This document shows, in pieces, positions 1-14,711 of a DNA stretch of 64,000 nt; position 1 is the first letter of the stretch; every line of letters starts with the position of its first letter. The DNA is taken from positions 11,981,418-12,045,417 of the forward strand of contig OX393574.1 of the NCBI GenBank assembly GCA_947652115.1, given 5' to 3'. This DNA comes from Blastomussa wellsi (lineage: Eukaryota; Cnidaria; Anthozoa; Scleractinia; Plerogyridae). The notes below the pieces were generated by a model. It saw nothing but the letters and a program-made list of their open reading frames with translations, was not told the origin of the DNA and made no database searches. A program made the translations under genes and the position numbers.

Positions 1-134
1 CTGACAATGTCAGGCGAAGGCCAGCTCTTGTTTGATCCATTCCCTTGCGACCTTTGGCCTGGGATAAGGTCAACTCAGCTTGTAACTCGCCCAGTGTTCT
101 TGAGTTTCGTTTCGATGTTCTCAGTTAATGTTTT

Positions 135-371
135 TTAAATAAGTTCCAAGAATCGATCACATCTTTTTTGAAGTTCCCTGATTTCATTATCGTCTTTGCC
201 ATCCAAATTGTATGGTAGATCTATATGGGTTCGCCCTCCAGCTTTTGACTCATTTTCCTGCTCGTTGTAGTCTCCATTACTTTTATTTAAGTGTTTTGCA
301 TCGTTTTTGCTAACAGCTGGTGAGAAATTTCTTCTGAATATCTCGGGTTTGTTGATCGGCTTGATGACCAT
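135..371 (-). CDS. unrecognised ORF, possible downstream part of the 0-1.2 kb gene
   Basis: A 78-residue ATG-initiated ORF, rich in charged and polar residues (Asn, Lys, Glu, Asp) with no membrane segment. I do not recognise it. It follows the ORFs at 461-796 and 871-1221 on the same strand, so it could be part of one gene that runs off the left edge of the window. Beyond its stop another frame stays open on the minus strand to position 1, which would need an intron or frameshift. It may equally be chance. Confidence 0.2.
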   Translation of the reverse strand: MVIKPINKPEIFRRNFSPAVSKNDAKHLNKSNGDYNEQENESKAGGRTHIDLPYNLDGKDDNEIRELQKRCDRFLELI

Positions 372-460
372 TTCAAGTCTTCAGGAGACCTCTGATGGAC
401 AACAACGTTGTGTGGTGCGATTCCCGTTTGTGGTTTTTCATTTGGAGACAAGGTTACTCC

Positions 461-796
461 CTAGCAGTTTACCGCAAATTCAACTTTCTCTTTTCCGTCC
501 CTCTTTTCTGACGTGCCAACTTGCTGATCGCTCGTATGCCTTGATCGACTACCGATAACTTGAAGCCGATCTAAGAGATCTGTAAGTCTACCAGGTAGTT
601 GTGGACAAAAAAGGAACTGCGTAAAACTTAAATGTGCATCGACGACATCCCTCAAGAACACCAGAAAGTCATTCAGACGTTCTGCGTGTTCCCGAGTATA
701 GTCAATTCGGTTGGCTTCACACAAGAAGTGAACAATACACTCCAATTCAGCGGCTAAGTCGTTAACAGAGAAATGTTGTGAGTCAGCATTTGGCAT
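461..796 (-). CDS. hypothetical protein, unrecognised, possibly an exon of the nucleotidyltransferase-like gene
   Basis: A 111-residue ORF. Its first two thirds look helical, with regularly spaced Leu, Phe and Val (for example LNDFLVFLRDVVDAHLSF), and its tail is basic and polar. A stop codon lies directly before the ATG in frame, so the start is either this ATG or a splice acceptor that I cannot place. It lies 75 bases downstream of the cGAS/Mab-21-like ORF on the same strand. The composition looks more protein-like than most ORFs of this size here, but I cannot name a family. It could be a helical part of the same polypeptide if the two are joined by splicing; no convincing donor is visible between them. 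Confidence 0.3.
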   Translation of the reverse strand: MPNADSQHFSVNDLAAELECIVHFLCEANRIDYTREHAERLNDFLVFLRDVVDAHLSFTQFLFCPQLPGRLTDLLDRLQVIGSRSRHTSDQQVGTSEKRDGKEKVEFAVNC

Positions 797-870
797 TTAC
801 CGGAATTTTGAAACAGTATCTATCCAGTGAGACACACAAAGATTTACGGCTGGGCTGCTTCCTCTGTTCT

Positions 871-1221
871 TCAGTTGGGTGGTAAAATCCGGGAAAGGGA
901 AAGCAACGTCCTCAAAACCTTAACAGAAAACGGAAAAAAGTCAACTACTAAATCTGCAAAAGGCCCAAAAATGTCAGGACGGAAATTCTTTAAGGCTGAA
1001 GTTGCCACGTACTCTGTGTCTTCCACAAGCCAGGACTGTAGCACGGGGTGATCACCTCCTTTGATTCGCACGTGCAGCGGATTCTCTAGTGAATATTCAA
1101 GCTGATCCTCGCGTATCGCCAAGTTATCTGAGTTCGAAAAGATCATGAAGTCCATGTCTCCAGTATCGTTGGGATCATAATATTGTAAATCTTCAACTGC
1201 GCTTCCATATGCTCGCAACAT
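871..1221 (-). CDS. Mab-21/cGAS-like nucleotidyltransferase N-terminal fragment
   Basis: A 116-residue ORF starting MLRAYGSAVEDL. What is seen: Gly6-Ser7, then D22-M-D24 followed by a hydrophobic stretch (DMDFMIF). This is the GS ... [DE]h[DE] arrangement of the nucleotidyltransferase fold that cGAS, cGAS-like receptors and Mab-21 proteins share. What is known: members of this family bind nucleotides and metal through these acidic residues, and corals have an expanded set of such proteins, some making cyclic dinucleotides in innate immunity. The ORF is far shorter than the roughly 350-500 residues of a full domain and ends at a stop after a hydrophobic segment (residues about 85-108), so the third catalytic acid is not present. 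It is either the first exon of a longer gene or a truncated copy. No clear splice donor is visible before the stop. The ATG gives the longest frame. Family assignment is from motif and general resemblance only. Confidence 0.45.
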   Translation of the reverse strand: MLRAYGSAVEDLQYYDPNDTGDMDFMIFSNSDNLAIREDQLEYSLENPLHVRIKGGDHPVLQSWLVEDTEYVATSALKNFRPDIFGPFADLVVDFFPFSVKVLRTLLSLSRILPPN

Positions 1222-1278
1222 GATGTGATTATTATTTAATTCACTTTTCTTAGTTTCGGAACAAAATTGAGGTTAAAG

Positions 1279-1509
1279 ATGACCTGTGGAATAATCGTTG
1301 TATTTCTTATATATTTCACCTTCCTTGCTTCTCTCTGCCAAAGTCTTGAAGATGAAGTTAAGTTCTTCAATTTTCTCACCTCTTGGCAAAGCCATTTTAC
1401 AATGTATAATGTTACTCAAGCCTACAGGCTTAGGGTCTTATATACGTGCAAAAATAGGGAAATGTTAGGGAGATTTTGTTTTCTGGCAGTATTTTTGGAC
1501 TCTTACTGA
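1279..1509 (+). CDS. possible small secreted protein
   Basis: A 76-residue frame from an ATG at 1279. The first about 22 residues (MTCGIIVVFLIYFTFLASLC) look like a signal peptide or signal anchor: a hydrophobic core followed by a small-residue, Cys-containing end and then an acidic segment. The rest matches no family I know. It starts 57 bases from, and points away from, the nucleotidyltransferase-like ORF at 1221, so they could share a promoter. It may be a first exon, a tiny gene or chance; hydrophobic ORFs arise easily in AT-rich DNA. Confidence 0.2.
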   Translation: MTCGIIVVFLIYFTFLASLCQSLEDEVKFFNFLTSWQSHFTMYNVTQAYRLRVLYTCKNREMLGRFCFLAVFLDSY

Positions 1510-1629
1510 AGACGCAGCTATCACGAGATTCGCACTGCTTTAAAATAACAAACACGATTGTTTCATCTTTAGTGATGTTAATCATTGCCTTGGAATTAAA
1601 GGAAACCTTGAAACAATAGTTAAACAAGG

Positions 1630-2870
1630 TACTAAATAAAAAAAAATTGTAACAATAAGAGTCAAGGAATTGTCTTCGAATGAGAGACTGAGAGGGACTG
1701 CAATCGACAAACTTTCAAATTTTAGACTACACATTTCAAGATTTGTCACCTTAATGACAGAATTCCTTTCATTTTAATATATCAATATTAACAACTAAAC
1801 AATCTGCTTATTTAAGCACCTGTCTCATCGCTCAAGGCAGACGCGTTTCACTTTCCAGAAAAGTGAAAAAATGTAATCTTACACGTGTGAGGAACACGTT
1901 TAGACTTTGTAGTTTTATTATAATGCTCGTCAGAGATTCCAGAATTCAAACCTGAGATACCTGTTATATATATTCAACAAAGACCTACTTAATTTTGTTC
2001 TGTTTTCTATACAAAGTTGCTTTCATATATTTTGAAACTTTACTCTCGTGATTTCAGACTAGACGCTTTTTTTACAGTTTTTCCGCTAACAAAAAAACCT
2101 GGTTAAACATACGGAAGAAACAGTTAAGGATGTTAAGATTTTAAAAATTGAGTAATTGTATTCAGGAGATTACATAGTCGATAAAAGTGTTGTTTTTGTC
2201 ACTGACTTGTATATTGTTAAGATTTTCTAGAAATCTAATTGTGGACACTTGGAATGAAAATATTCAGTTTCTTCAGTCCTATTATTGGTCTCGATATCTT
2301 ACTTGCTTAACGTGATTTGCATCCTCTAAGCGATTGTCCAAAACTTTACTGAAATCAAATTAACCAATAACGTCTTGATCTGTAATAGAGCCTTAAAGCG
2401 GCAACTTCGTTTCAATTTCCAGAAGCTAGATACGAAATTATTTTAACTGCCGGAGACTCCACGAAACTGGGCGTAAGTTCACTCAGCCATAGCTATAGAA
2501 AAGAGGTACGAGCAGATATTTCTCTTTAAAAAATACTGGATTCTCGATCGCGTCTTTCTAAACAACCGGTTATAGTAGTTTTAGTGACTGACAGTAGGAT
2601 TGTCATAAGCCTGTTATGCTTCAAGATAAGCAATACTTATCGGTTTTGTAACTCACTTGCTGTGACGACTAGAAAGCGACGAAAGAAAAAACAAACCTGC
2701 ATGTGTCAGTTAACGTCAGTATATAGCTGTGACGTTGGAGCTATCTTTCTCTGACGGTTGTCAGCATTAACCCAACGGTTGTCGTCCAATGTTATCGCTG
2801 GTTTAAAGGAGCTACGGAGTGATATTTTGAGTAATGTCTTCAACAAAATATAGGAAGCCTAAACATAAAA
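1630..2870. other. AT-rich intergenic stretch, nothing recognised
   Basis: No ORF with protein-like composition, no inverted repeat of note and no tandem repeat seen. Confidence 0.5.
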
Positions 2871-2874
2871 GTTT

Positions 2875-2990
2875 GCTGAAGAAGAACACCAAAGGAGTGA
2901 TAGTAAACCAAAAAGGAACAAGGATGGCTGAGAATGGAATAGATTGGAATAGGTTATTTTTTTCAAAGAGCACGAACGGTGACTAAGCTA
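2875..2990 (+). repeat. dispersed repeat family R1, copy 1
   Basis: Contains the block 'aaaggaacaaggatgg' followed by a gaatgga/agattg segment and ends in '-acggtgac'. The same order occurs at 11870-11990 (plus) and, reversed, at 51175-51300. No coding content; class unknown. Confidence 0.5.
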
Positions 2991-3256
2991 AGGAATTTAC
3001 GTTTCCCACTGAATTTCATTTTCCTCCATTTGTATCACCGTCATCCTGAAATTCAGGACAGTCTTTAGTTCCAAGAATAATGTCCTGTAATTGAAACAAT
3101 GATCGGGTTAGTGGTAAAGCAAATGAAAGCCAAGATCTTTGCATCAAAGAGACCTAACTTCTAACACCATATTGGTAATGAAACGTTAGCTTTTATCCCC
3201 GGCCCTCCCCAAGGGGTGTCTTGGAGTACCCGTGATCCCCCCTTGTTATACACTTT

Positions 3257-3880
3257 TTAAGGCGGGACGTAACCTAAAAACACAGCATATTTTCTAACTC
3301 TTTTAGTGGCTAAGATTTAATTCCAAACAATGGTAAAATATACATTTTTAGAAAGCTTAAAGACTAAAGATTATGAAAACCGTAGAACTGTATTTTAACC
3401 TGACATCGGTTGATTAAATCTGCCCCCTACAGAAGAGAAAAGATAACTCCTACAACAACTGGTCAAAATGAATAATTTTACCATTATTATAAAGAAGACA
3501 AATAGCTAGCTGGAATAAGCATAGAGATTTTTAAAAAGTTAAAACCACATGAAATGGTGACTAGTTAAATCTGATACAGAAAATCCAGCATACGTTTCAG
3601 TGGATAACTTCTACAAAATACGCTGGATGGAAAAGTTATAGGCTTAAAACACGAAACTTATCCAGAACAACAAATCCTGAAAATTTCAGCTCAATTGGAC
3701 AAATCCTTCTCAAAATATCTTTTCTCAAAGGCAAAAATAACTCGTTTTGAGAAAACGAGCTTTGAACTTACAGTAACAGAAATTATTAAAGTAAAACTTC
3801 AATACCTTAAGATTCAAATTCCGATGAAAACAAAATTATGATTTTTTTTTTTGCAGAATTTTAGGTTAAGTCCCCCTTAA
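3257..3880 (+). mobile_element. non-autonomous DNA-transposon-like repeat, copy A (TTAA-bounded)
   Basis: A 624-bp repeat with inverted ends: TTAAGG-GGGAC-TAACCTAAAA at the left and its complement at the right, both bounded by TTAA. A second, reversed copy at 24879-25531 (653 bp) is similar along nearly its whole length, which fixes the ends. There is no transposase ORF. TTAA is the target of piggyBac elements, but the ends here begin GG rather than CCC, so I do not assign the superfamily. Confidence 0.7.
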
Positions 3881-4194
3881 GAAAACATGTCAAAAACAGG
3901 GTGGATCTTGACATGACAAACTGGTGAGCACAATGGGTGTGACCCCGCTTTGAAAAATCCTTGCTATGCCAATGTACCCTGCCTCTCCTCGCTTCCCCTA
4001 ACCCCCTCTTCTCGCTTTCCTACCCTCCCCACCTCTCCTGCTCTGCCTTTCGCCAGATCTCTGTTCCTGTGCACTCCTTTGCCCGTGCAATACTTGGCTT
4101 CTACTTGAAAATACATTATTCCATTCTACTTTGTACTATTGAATTATGGTGTTTGCCTGCAGATGTCACTATAATACAGAAGAAGGGTTTTTAG

Positions 4195-4362
4195 GGCATG
4201 TACTAAAACCAGGAACACCGGAAAACCGGACCACCGGAACACCCCGAAACACGGAACACCGGAACGCCCTGTAACAACAGAATATTTTTAGAAATGTATT
4301 AGCATTTAACGGTATTTCTGGTGTTCCGGGGTGTTCCGGTGTTCATGAATTTAGTACATGCC
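4195..4362. mobile_element. small foldback element with GGAACACCGG repeats
   Basis: A 168-bp unit bounded by perfect 13-bp inverted repeats (ggcatgtactaaa at 4195-4207 and its complement at 4350-4362). Inside are several copies of the 10-mer ggaacaccgg on one side and the complementary form on the other, so the single strand can fold on itself. MITE-like; no coding capacity. Confidence 0.6.
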
Positions 4363-4478
4363 GATTTTTAGAGTTGTGGTCAACAGAATAATAACTATTT
4401 TAATTGGGAGACGAGCTGAGAATGAAGAAATATTACTTTACTGGTCTTTACTAGTTTATCGGTATGTAAAACGCTTAC

Positions 4479-7753
<3,275 letters not shown>

Positions 7754-8039
7754 CTGAAAATAACAAAAGCAGATTTCAAAATATACATAAACAAATTTTG
7801 GCTTAAATTTTAAAAGGTTAAATATTGCCAAATACGAATTCATAAAATGGTTCTACTTTATTTTTACCAACCGAATAGAAATAATAGTTTAATGGAGTGG
7901 GGGTTTGCGATGTTAACTTATGTTTGAATCTTTTGCCAGCAAGCGAAAGATGTACTTAATTTAAGATAGATTAATTTTTTTAAAAAAACATCCTCCCAAA
8001 TGAAAGTTAAAGAAAACTGTAAAGACGTTTCATACTTAC

Positions 8040-8110
8040 ACATATTTGGCTAAGCCAGCTGAGTTTCCCGTTGAAAAGTGACTTGTGTCCTTAAAAAGAT
8101 ATGGGAAACA
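8040..8110 (-). other. probable 5' untranslated exon of the PAN-domain gene
   Basis: A good GTAAGT donor at 8034-8039 (complement) lies 0.3 kb upstream of the acceptor at 7754-7755 before the signal-peptide exon. The upstream boundary is not determined. Confidence 0.3.
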
Positions 8111-10010
8111 CGTTTGTTAAGAATATACTGCCACTAAGCTTGACTCATCCATTATTTAATGATCCAAGCTTCCTATTATATCCGTGGACCGTTTGTCAGG
8201 TGCAATTTGCTAATGTATTCTCGCTCATGAAAATAAACATTTCAAACAAGCAAATAAACAGGATTTTTCTCCATTGTTTACTGGGCTCTTGTATCTGCAA
8301 TTTTAAATCGTCATTTTCAGAGACATGACTCAATGGAAGGCGACCACTGCTGTCTGCTTATCATGATACATCAGTCTGTACTGGATTTAAAGGATTGGCC
8401 AGGGAATATGTATGCAACTCTGAACGTCTCCAAGGCAGATGTTCAAAATTTAACTCTTCCAGACTCGATAGGGAATAATATCAATATCGCATAATCGCAT
8501 TTTCTAGTGTCGTTATCAGTGACGAAATAATTGTTATTTCTAATTTACCTAGTGTCAATTACCTGCATCCCCTCGCGTAATTATTCACAATTTCTAAAAA
8601 GAAATCTCGCCATCGACTCTAGCATAAATTATAGATAAACAAATACGGTTTACTTTACGTTTCCTCTAATAAACAAACAATGCAAAATGTAGATAAATTT
8701 AACTTATAATTATCATTGAGGTCGATTTCCCAGGTTCTTATGTAATCGATTATATTCTACAGTGTAAACAGACTAACCTGAAGCATTTTCCATTTGTCAT
8801 TTTTTATGTCTTTTAAACCAACAACATCGCTCCCTCATATATTTCTGACGATAATAAAACGCTGGCGACTGAATTTAGTCTGTTCACATTTTATTGTCTA
8901 AAATAAATTAAAATGATTTTAATCGACTATCGATTTTATGCAAAATTCACTTTGCAAGCTAGCTTATAAGCTATGCCCCTGTGGAGCATGCGCAGCCGTG
9001 AAATGAGCTCGCTCACAATCTTGTACCCTGTTTGTACGCAGCAATCTCGTTGCCAGAGTCCACGGGCTCCACGGTCAGCGGTTGGTCGCCAGGTGAGACT
9101 TCGGGAAATGTATTTTTTACTCCAAAAACCTGGGGTTTCGGTTTTGTGCACATGCTTAGCTCTAAAGACAATTTAGAGATTACATTACATGTCCAGAAAT
9201 GGATTAATCCCGGACTGTTAAACGTCATTTGGATGATTTAAGAACTGTGCCATGGCGTTTAAAGGGCTGCTCGAAAGTATTTGAATTCTACGTGTCACTA
9301 TCATCCATCACCCGGGCATTTGCCATTATTTTCTTATTTTGCGGTCTATTCCAAACAGCGAGCAGAACGATAAAGGGAAAGCAAAAAACCTTCAAAAGCT
9401 ATTTAAATTTTTAAAGATTATTCTCCTCTAACCAGGCGGCTACAGATTTTACAGATTTTCCCTGGAAATAGGCAATCTCCTTCGCGCGGTATGGCACAAT
9501 CGTGTCAACCGATAAGTGACGTACTAGGAAGAACATCGACACCCCACCCCCCACCCTCCGGTACAAGATCTAGACCGCTTAAAACAAGGTGTAGCTGTAA
9601 TCAATCCCCTGGATCCGCCCCTTGTTTATGTGAAATACTTGAAGTTTTTAAACTGCAAAAGTTTTGAGATCAATTTTAAGTAAAATGTGTTATACTTTCA
9701 GTATTTTTTCTTTTCTTTTTTTTTTTACTTTTTCATTTAAAACTTTCTTTGATTTTTTTATTCATTGTTTTTATCATTTTTACCGTAAAAAAGTAGGGGG
9801 GATAAAGCCCCCCAGCCCCTACCCCTGCGTAGTCCCTGTTAATACAGATACATGCATAAATTTCCCTCTTTCTTTTTCCGCGTGTTTGTGATTCGCTGGC
9901 AGAAAAGCGTGCAAATAAAATCCGCGCCAAATTTGTGTCGTATTTTTAATCCATATTCATGACAAATTGTAACACGTGCTCAAACCCAACAGGTCGTGAA
10001 TGTATGAAGA
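8111..10010. other. gene-poor stretch
   Basis: No protein-like ORF. Around 9045-9110 are pieces (ccagagtccacgggctcc, ggtcgccagg) resembling the foldback repeats at 37.6 and 47.0 kb. A T-rich low-complexity tract lies at 9700-9790. Confidence 0.4.
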
Positions 10011-11065
10011 CGTGTCGTCCGGTGAGGTCCCGTTTTAAATCTTGAAGGAAGAAGATGCTTGATGCTTGGCGGATTTGAAGCTTGGAAAGCCTTCCTCGCT
10101 CTATTCCTTCGAAGGTAAGCACTGATTTTACCTAATATACCTACTACTTCTCGAGTGTACGAAGCCGGAGAGTTAACACGTTCGCGGAGAATTTATTGAT
10201 TCGAAATATGTAAGTTATGGCATGGTAATATCAACATGAACAAATTTTCAAAGAAGTGTTGCCGAGAACATTGTGCGTGTTGTTCGACTTTAAACTTATT
10301 ACAACAAAATTAGCTTGATTAGAGATTCCTGAATGTAAAGATTATTTTAAATCAGTCGCTCAAAGTATTTTATCTTTTACTAGGACTGAGAAACGACGAC
10401 AACACCAGTGGACAGATCCATGAGACGATTGTCTTAGGTAACTTGAACTTTATTCAATTCCACGCTCGAAATTAATTTATCTAACCTTCTTTGACGAATT
10501 TGTTGGTACATCATGATAATGAGAATTTGTTGGTACATTATGATAATACATAATCATTTGCCTGAGGATTCTGCTGACAAAGATAATACATCCCTAGCTA
10601 GTTAATGATCTTGCGTACTCATTAGCTATCCTCAATGTACTCTAGTGAAACTCGATTGGAGCAAAAGGCCTTGATTATATATTACACGGGAATCGACTAA
10701 TTTTAATATTTATTTATTTATCGTAATTTTCGAATCAGTGCTTGGTAGGGAACATTCCGGAACCGTTTTAAAGCAATCGCTCGACAACTTTTTATTCTGA
10801 GGAATCACTTATTCCAGGATTAAAAGACGATCGTCATATTAATTTCTCTTGCGTTTATTCTCAGTGCATTGTGTAATTTGTAAATTGGCACTGCGCATCA
10901 AAACTGAAGGGATAGAAAATATAAGCAGGAAGACTGGCTGAAAATTACAAAAATGAAATAAAAATTTGCACTAGCCTTATTAAAATATACTTCAAATTGA
11001 TTTTAATTGCGTTCAAATGTTAGCCTTGGACGTACACGCGAACTCAAACCCACGCCGTGGTAAAA

Positions 11066-11095
11066 GGGTGGGGGTGGGGGTGGGGGGGGGGGGGG
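11066..11095 (+). repeat. G-rich tract (quadruplex-capable)
   Basis: Four or more G-runs of three or longer separated by single T (ggg-t-ggggg-t-ggggg-t-then a long G-run). Similar but shorter tracts lie at 16089-16128 and, as C-runs, at 24378-24410. Confidence 0.8.
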
Positions 11096-11710
11096 CAAAA
11101 AGAATTGATGGCCCCTACGGGGGGTAGCCCGCCACGAATGAAGTCATTTTTGGTAATGTGTCAAATTGCCTTCAAATATTAGCCTACCAAGGGAGAACCA
11201 CCAAACGGTCAACAATAAATTGGCAAGACACATGGATGGCTTTGAATGAGGAATTACGAAGTGTTAGATGGATTGTAAATGGCAAACATGAAACATTTAA
11301 AATTTTCAACGATTGTTATTCTTGACCGAGCCTGTTCAAGGCACAGCGAATTAATTTACATTATCCAGAAAGCCCTGGTCATTTATGACGTCACAAGACA
11401 TCATTAGCGCCGCCATTTTGGATTTCACTATTTGATTTAAAAAGTCAGAAACAAACAGTTAATTTCGCTATTTTGCTTAAGAAAACAGAAGAAAACGTCA
11501 ACATTTAAAACGTTAGCTCATCATGAGGTTACCATGGCAATGTCAAAAGGCATGGACACGCAATTGAAACGTAAAAAATTTTGCAAAGGACGAATGAATG
11601 TATTCTGAACGTTTCAGCATCAGGGAAAAAAAAGCCTCGTTTCCAAACACCCTCCCCTATACGTGCTAGGTTAATTCAAATTGTCGGCAAATACGTCATC
11701 TTTGAAAACA

Positions 11711-12370
11711 CGGTAGGCTGACAGAGGACGCCAAAAAATGCATGGTCCTAGTAACTTCCAGAGTTATGAAAAAGCCACGTGGCGATTTTCTCAGTCGTTT
11801 TTTTGCAACGAGCCAAATTGCCCTTAAAACGTAAGAAGCCTAAAACGAATAATTTAGTAAGGAAGACAAACATTAAAGAGGTGATACTAAACCATAAAGG
11901 AACAAGGATGGAGAAGATTGAAACGGATTGCAAATGACGAATTTGAAAAATTTAGGCTAAATTTTTAAAAATGCACAAACCGTGACTTGGCAATCTTAAA
12001 CCAATTATGCTGAAACTTTGCACTAAAATAAAACTTGTTATATCTTGTTATTGAAATTTTGAATTCCCCGCCATTTTATTGCTAAAAATAGCACAATATC
12101 CAAAATTCAAAACGTTGGATTATTTGAGTGAATAGACACGCTTCTAATTAGTAAAGTTGTTTTAAATAGTATCATTAGCTATCCCATTGTACTGAAACCA
12201 AAATTTCGCGTCAACTTCGTGACGTCATTTTCCCGCCAATAATACATAGAATTTTAGAAAATAACAAGTTCTGTCTTAGTGTAAGGTTTCAGGGTAAAAA
12301 ATTGTAATAAAACTCTTGAAGTTATTAGGACCAAGCATGTTTTGGCGTCCTCTGTGCTCACCGTGAAAAT
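11711..12370. repeat. degenerate long inverted repeat
   Basis: The segment 11718-11775 (acagaggacgcc ... ggtcctagtaacttcc) is matched by its complement at about 12305-12355 (cttgaagttattaggacc ... ggcgtcctctgt). This suggests an old element with inverted ends and about 600 bp overall. The ORF inside (12254-12583, minus) has no recognisable content. Confidence 0.4.
11870..11990 (+). repeat. dispersed repeat family R1, copy 2
   Basis: Carries the same aaaggaacaaggatgg block and the downstream gattg...cggattgcaaatgacg order as the copies at 2.9 and 51.2 kb. Confidence 0.5.
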
Positions 12371-13605
12371 CAGCCAAAAATATCGTTCATCTTGATGATC
12401 AACTTTATTGAAAAAAACTAAAGGGTCCATTTGACGCAAGAGATTTGTCGACCAAATTAATACCTGAATTTTTTTCTTGCTAGCGTCAATCACAGAGTAA
12501 CTTAAAAAGTTTATGACGAAAACAAGCAGACATTGTGATGAGCTATTGGCCTCAAATTTCTTGTAACCTTGAACGACCTTCAATAGGCCGCACTCGCAAT
12601 ACCCACCTTATTGGATTTTACATTGTAATGCAAATTAACCACGCGACCTCTGAAAGGTAAACAACATTTACATCGAAAGATTTCAAGCAAATTTTGTACT
12701 CATTTGTCATTTCATCAAGATAATACATCGATCCCTAAGTTTTAGCGATCTTGTATTCTCCTGCACGGTAGCTGCTCTGATTCGAAAGGGAGGGCCGGCC
12801 TTAAATCGCTTCGAATAGTAGAGAAGATTTAGAACTTAGGGGTTATTTTGTTGTACAAATCTCTCTCGCTCCAATAAATTAGACTTCATTTATGATCTTA
12901 CATACTTTCATTACTCATAGTGCACTGGAAATATTGCTTCGAATATTTTAAAACCAGAAGCTATTTTGGAGCATACACCTCTCCGCCCCTTCCCCTCCCT
13001 CCCAACAAATTAGACTTTGCAATGTTCAAGGGGTTCTTTTTGCCTTTTCTGTAAATACCAAAAGCAATACAAAACGCATACAATATTCCCAGGGGATTTT
13101 CAGAGAGACTAACATTCGCGCGATAATTCATTTGTCTCAAGCAGGCGAGCAATAGTATTATAAGTTCGCTTCTAAGAAAAAATATATAATGTTTTTGGAC
13201 AAAATGTTTGATTCGCTGTACTAGCGTTATTTTCGTGATCGCTTTGTAGACTGATATTGCTATGGTGCTTCGCGATTTACTGAAGGAAGTCAGGAAACGC
13301 CCTGCTAAATTTGCGGCAATTGTGAGTTTACAAACTTGTATTTACCATTTTATTCATCGCGTATTACTGCACGCCCGGGTTGTTCAGATACTGATTGATA
13401 CTAATCCAGGATTGAAATGAGATCGTGATTTTGATTTTTTTATAAGTATTGTCATTCCTGATATTTTATACTGTTTGCGATAAGTGGACATGAAAACCGG
13501 ATGGAAAATATGAACAGTAACTGTATTAAAAATCTCAGTGAAAAACAAATGAAATCACAACTTGCGCTAGCTCTCGATTAAGTTTTTCGTGCTTTTAACA
13601 ACCTG

Positions 13606-14053
13606 GCCCAAGTTCCGAGTTTCCGCACAGGCGGCCCATACGTTGTATGTGATTTACGTGACATTATGTAAGAGAATATATGAGAAATGTTCGAAAATTG
13701 CCCTAAATTCTACATGTGGAAAAGAATGAAAATAAAAATTATTTACCTTGTGTTTTCCTTGCGTTATTTGGGCGTCTCTGTGGTCCTGGGGTCGATTTAA
13801 GGACATTTGGGCGAGTTTACCTTAAGCAAACCTCAGAAGGTAAACTCGCCTAAATGTCTTTAAATCGACCCCAGGAGCACATAGACGTCCAAATGACGCA
13901 AGGAAAACACAAGGTAAGTCATTATTATTTTCATTCTTTTCCACGTGTAGAATTTAGGGCAATTTTCGAACTTTTCTCATATATTCTCTTACATAATGTC
14001 ACGTAAATCACATACAACGCATGGGTTGCCTGTGCCTCAACTCAAGTCTGGCA
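13606..14053. repeat. large foldback: two ~215-bp arms around a 13-base loop
   Basis: The arms 13606-13823 and 13837-14053 are complementary over nearly their full length, with scattered mismatches and short indels; the inner stem (gcgagtttacctt / its complement) is perfect and the loop is 13824-13836. Arms contain a GTAA-type junction and a caaggaaaacacaaggtaa-like segment. No coding content seen. Confidence 0.85.
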
Positions 14054-14294
14054 TTTGTTCTCCCGACTGTATAAAACAGTACTCGATGAAGATTTGTTGT
14101 GGGAAATTGTAAACAAATTCTCCGTTAATAGTTTTGAGACAAGGTATCCGTCGAAAATAGATGACTATTCACAAATTACATCTGACTTCTTAGGAATTGT
14201 CACTAACGTGGACCGGAAGCTTGACCTTGAACGACCTTCAAAATTTACCACTTACGATGGCCACCATGTTAGTTTTCACATTATAATGCAAATT

Positions 14295-14711
14295 AAACTA
14301 TAAACGGCAGACTGATCCTGACGGCGAAAACGATGAAAAATAAACAAGAAAGATAAAACAGCTAATATATTCTAAAAGAAATCTGCCCGATATTTCGGTT
14401 TGCAAACCTTCCTCAGGGGCTGAGTGAACGAAAAACATGTGACAAAATAAGAAAAGATCGTTACAAGTAATGTTTGAAATTAAAATATAGGCATTGATTG
14501 GATGTTTTTGACTTGTATAAACAAGTGCTGATGTGTCATTAGCGTGCTTCATCACGTCTATTCCTAAAGGATGAAGTATTTTGGCTTTGTTGATTAACGC
14601 TAATGACACATCAACACTTCAATATATAAATATCGTGCAAATTTATTTCAAATCTTTCTTGTTTATTTTTCATCGTTTTCGCCCTCAGGATCAGTCTGCC
14701 GTTTATAGTTT
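14295..14711. mobile_element. MITE with ~60-bp terminal inverted repeats
   Basis: The ends 14295-14354 and 14652-14711 are inverted copies with few differences (aaactataaacggcagactg ... complement). A second, inner inverted pair, tgatgtgtcattagcg, lies at about 14529-14544 and 14596-14611. The length, 417 bp, and the lack of a transposase suit a MITE. The 103-residue minus ORF inside is incidental. Confidence 0.8.
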
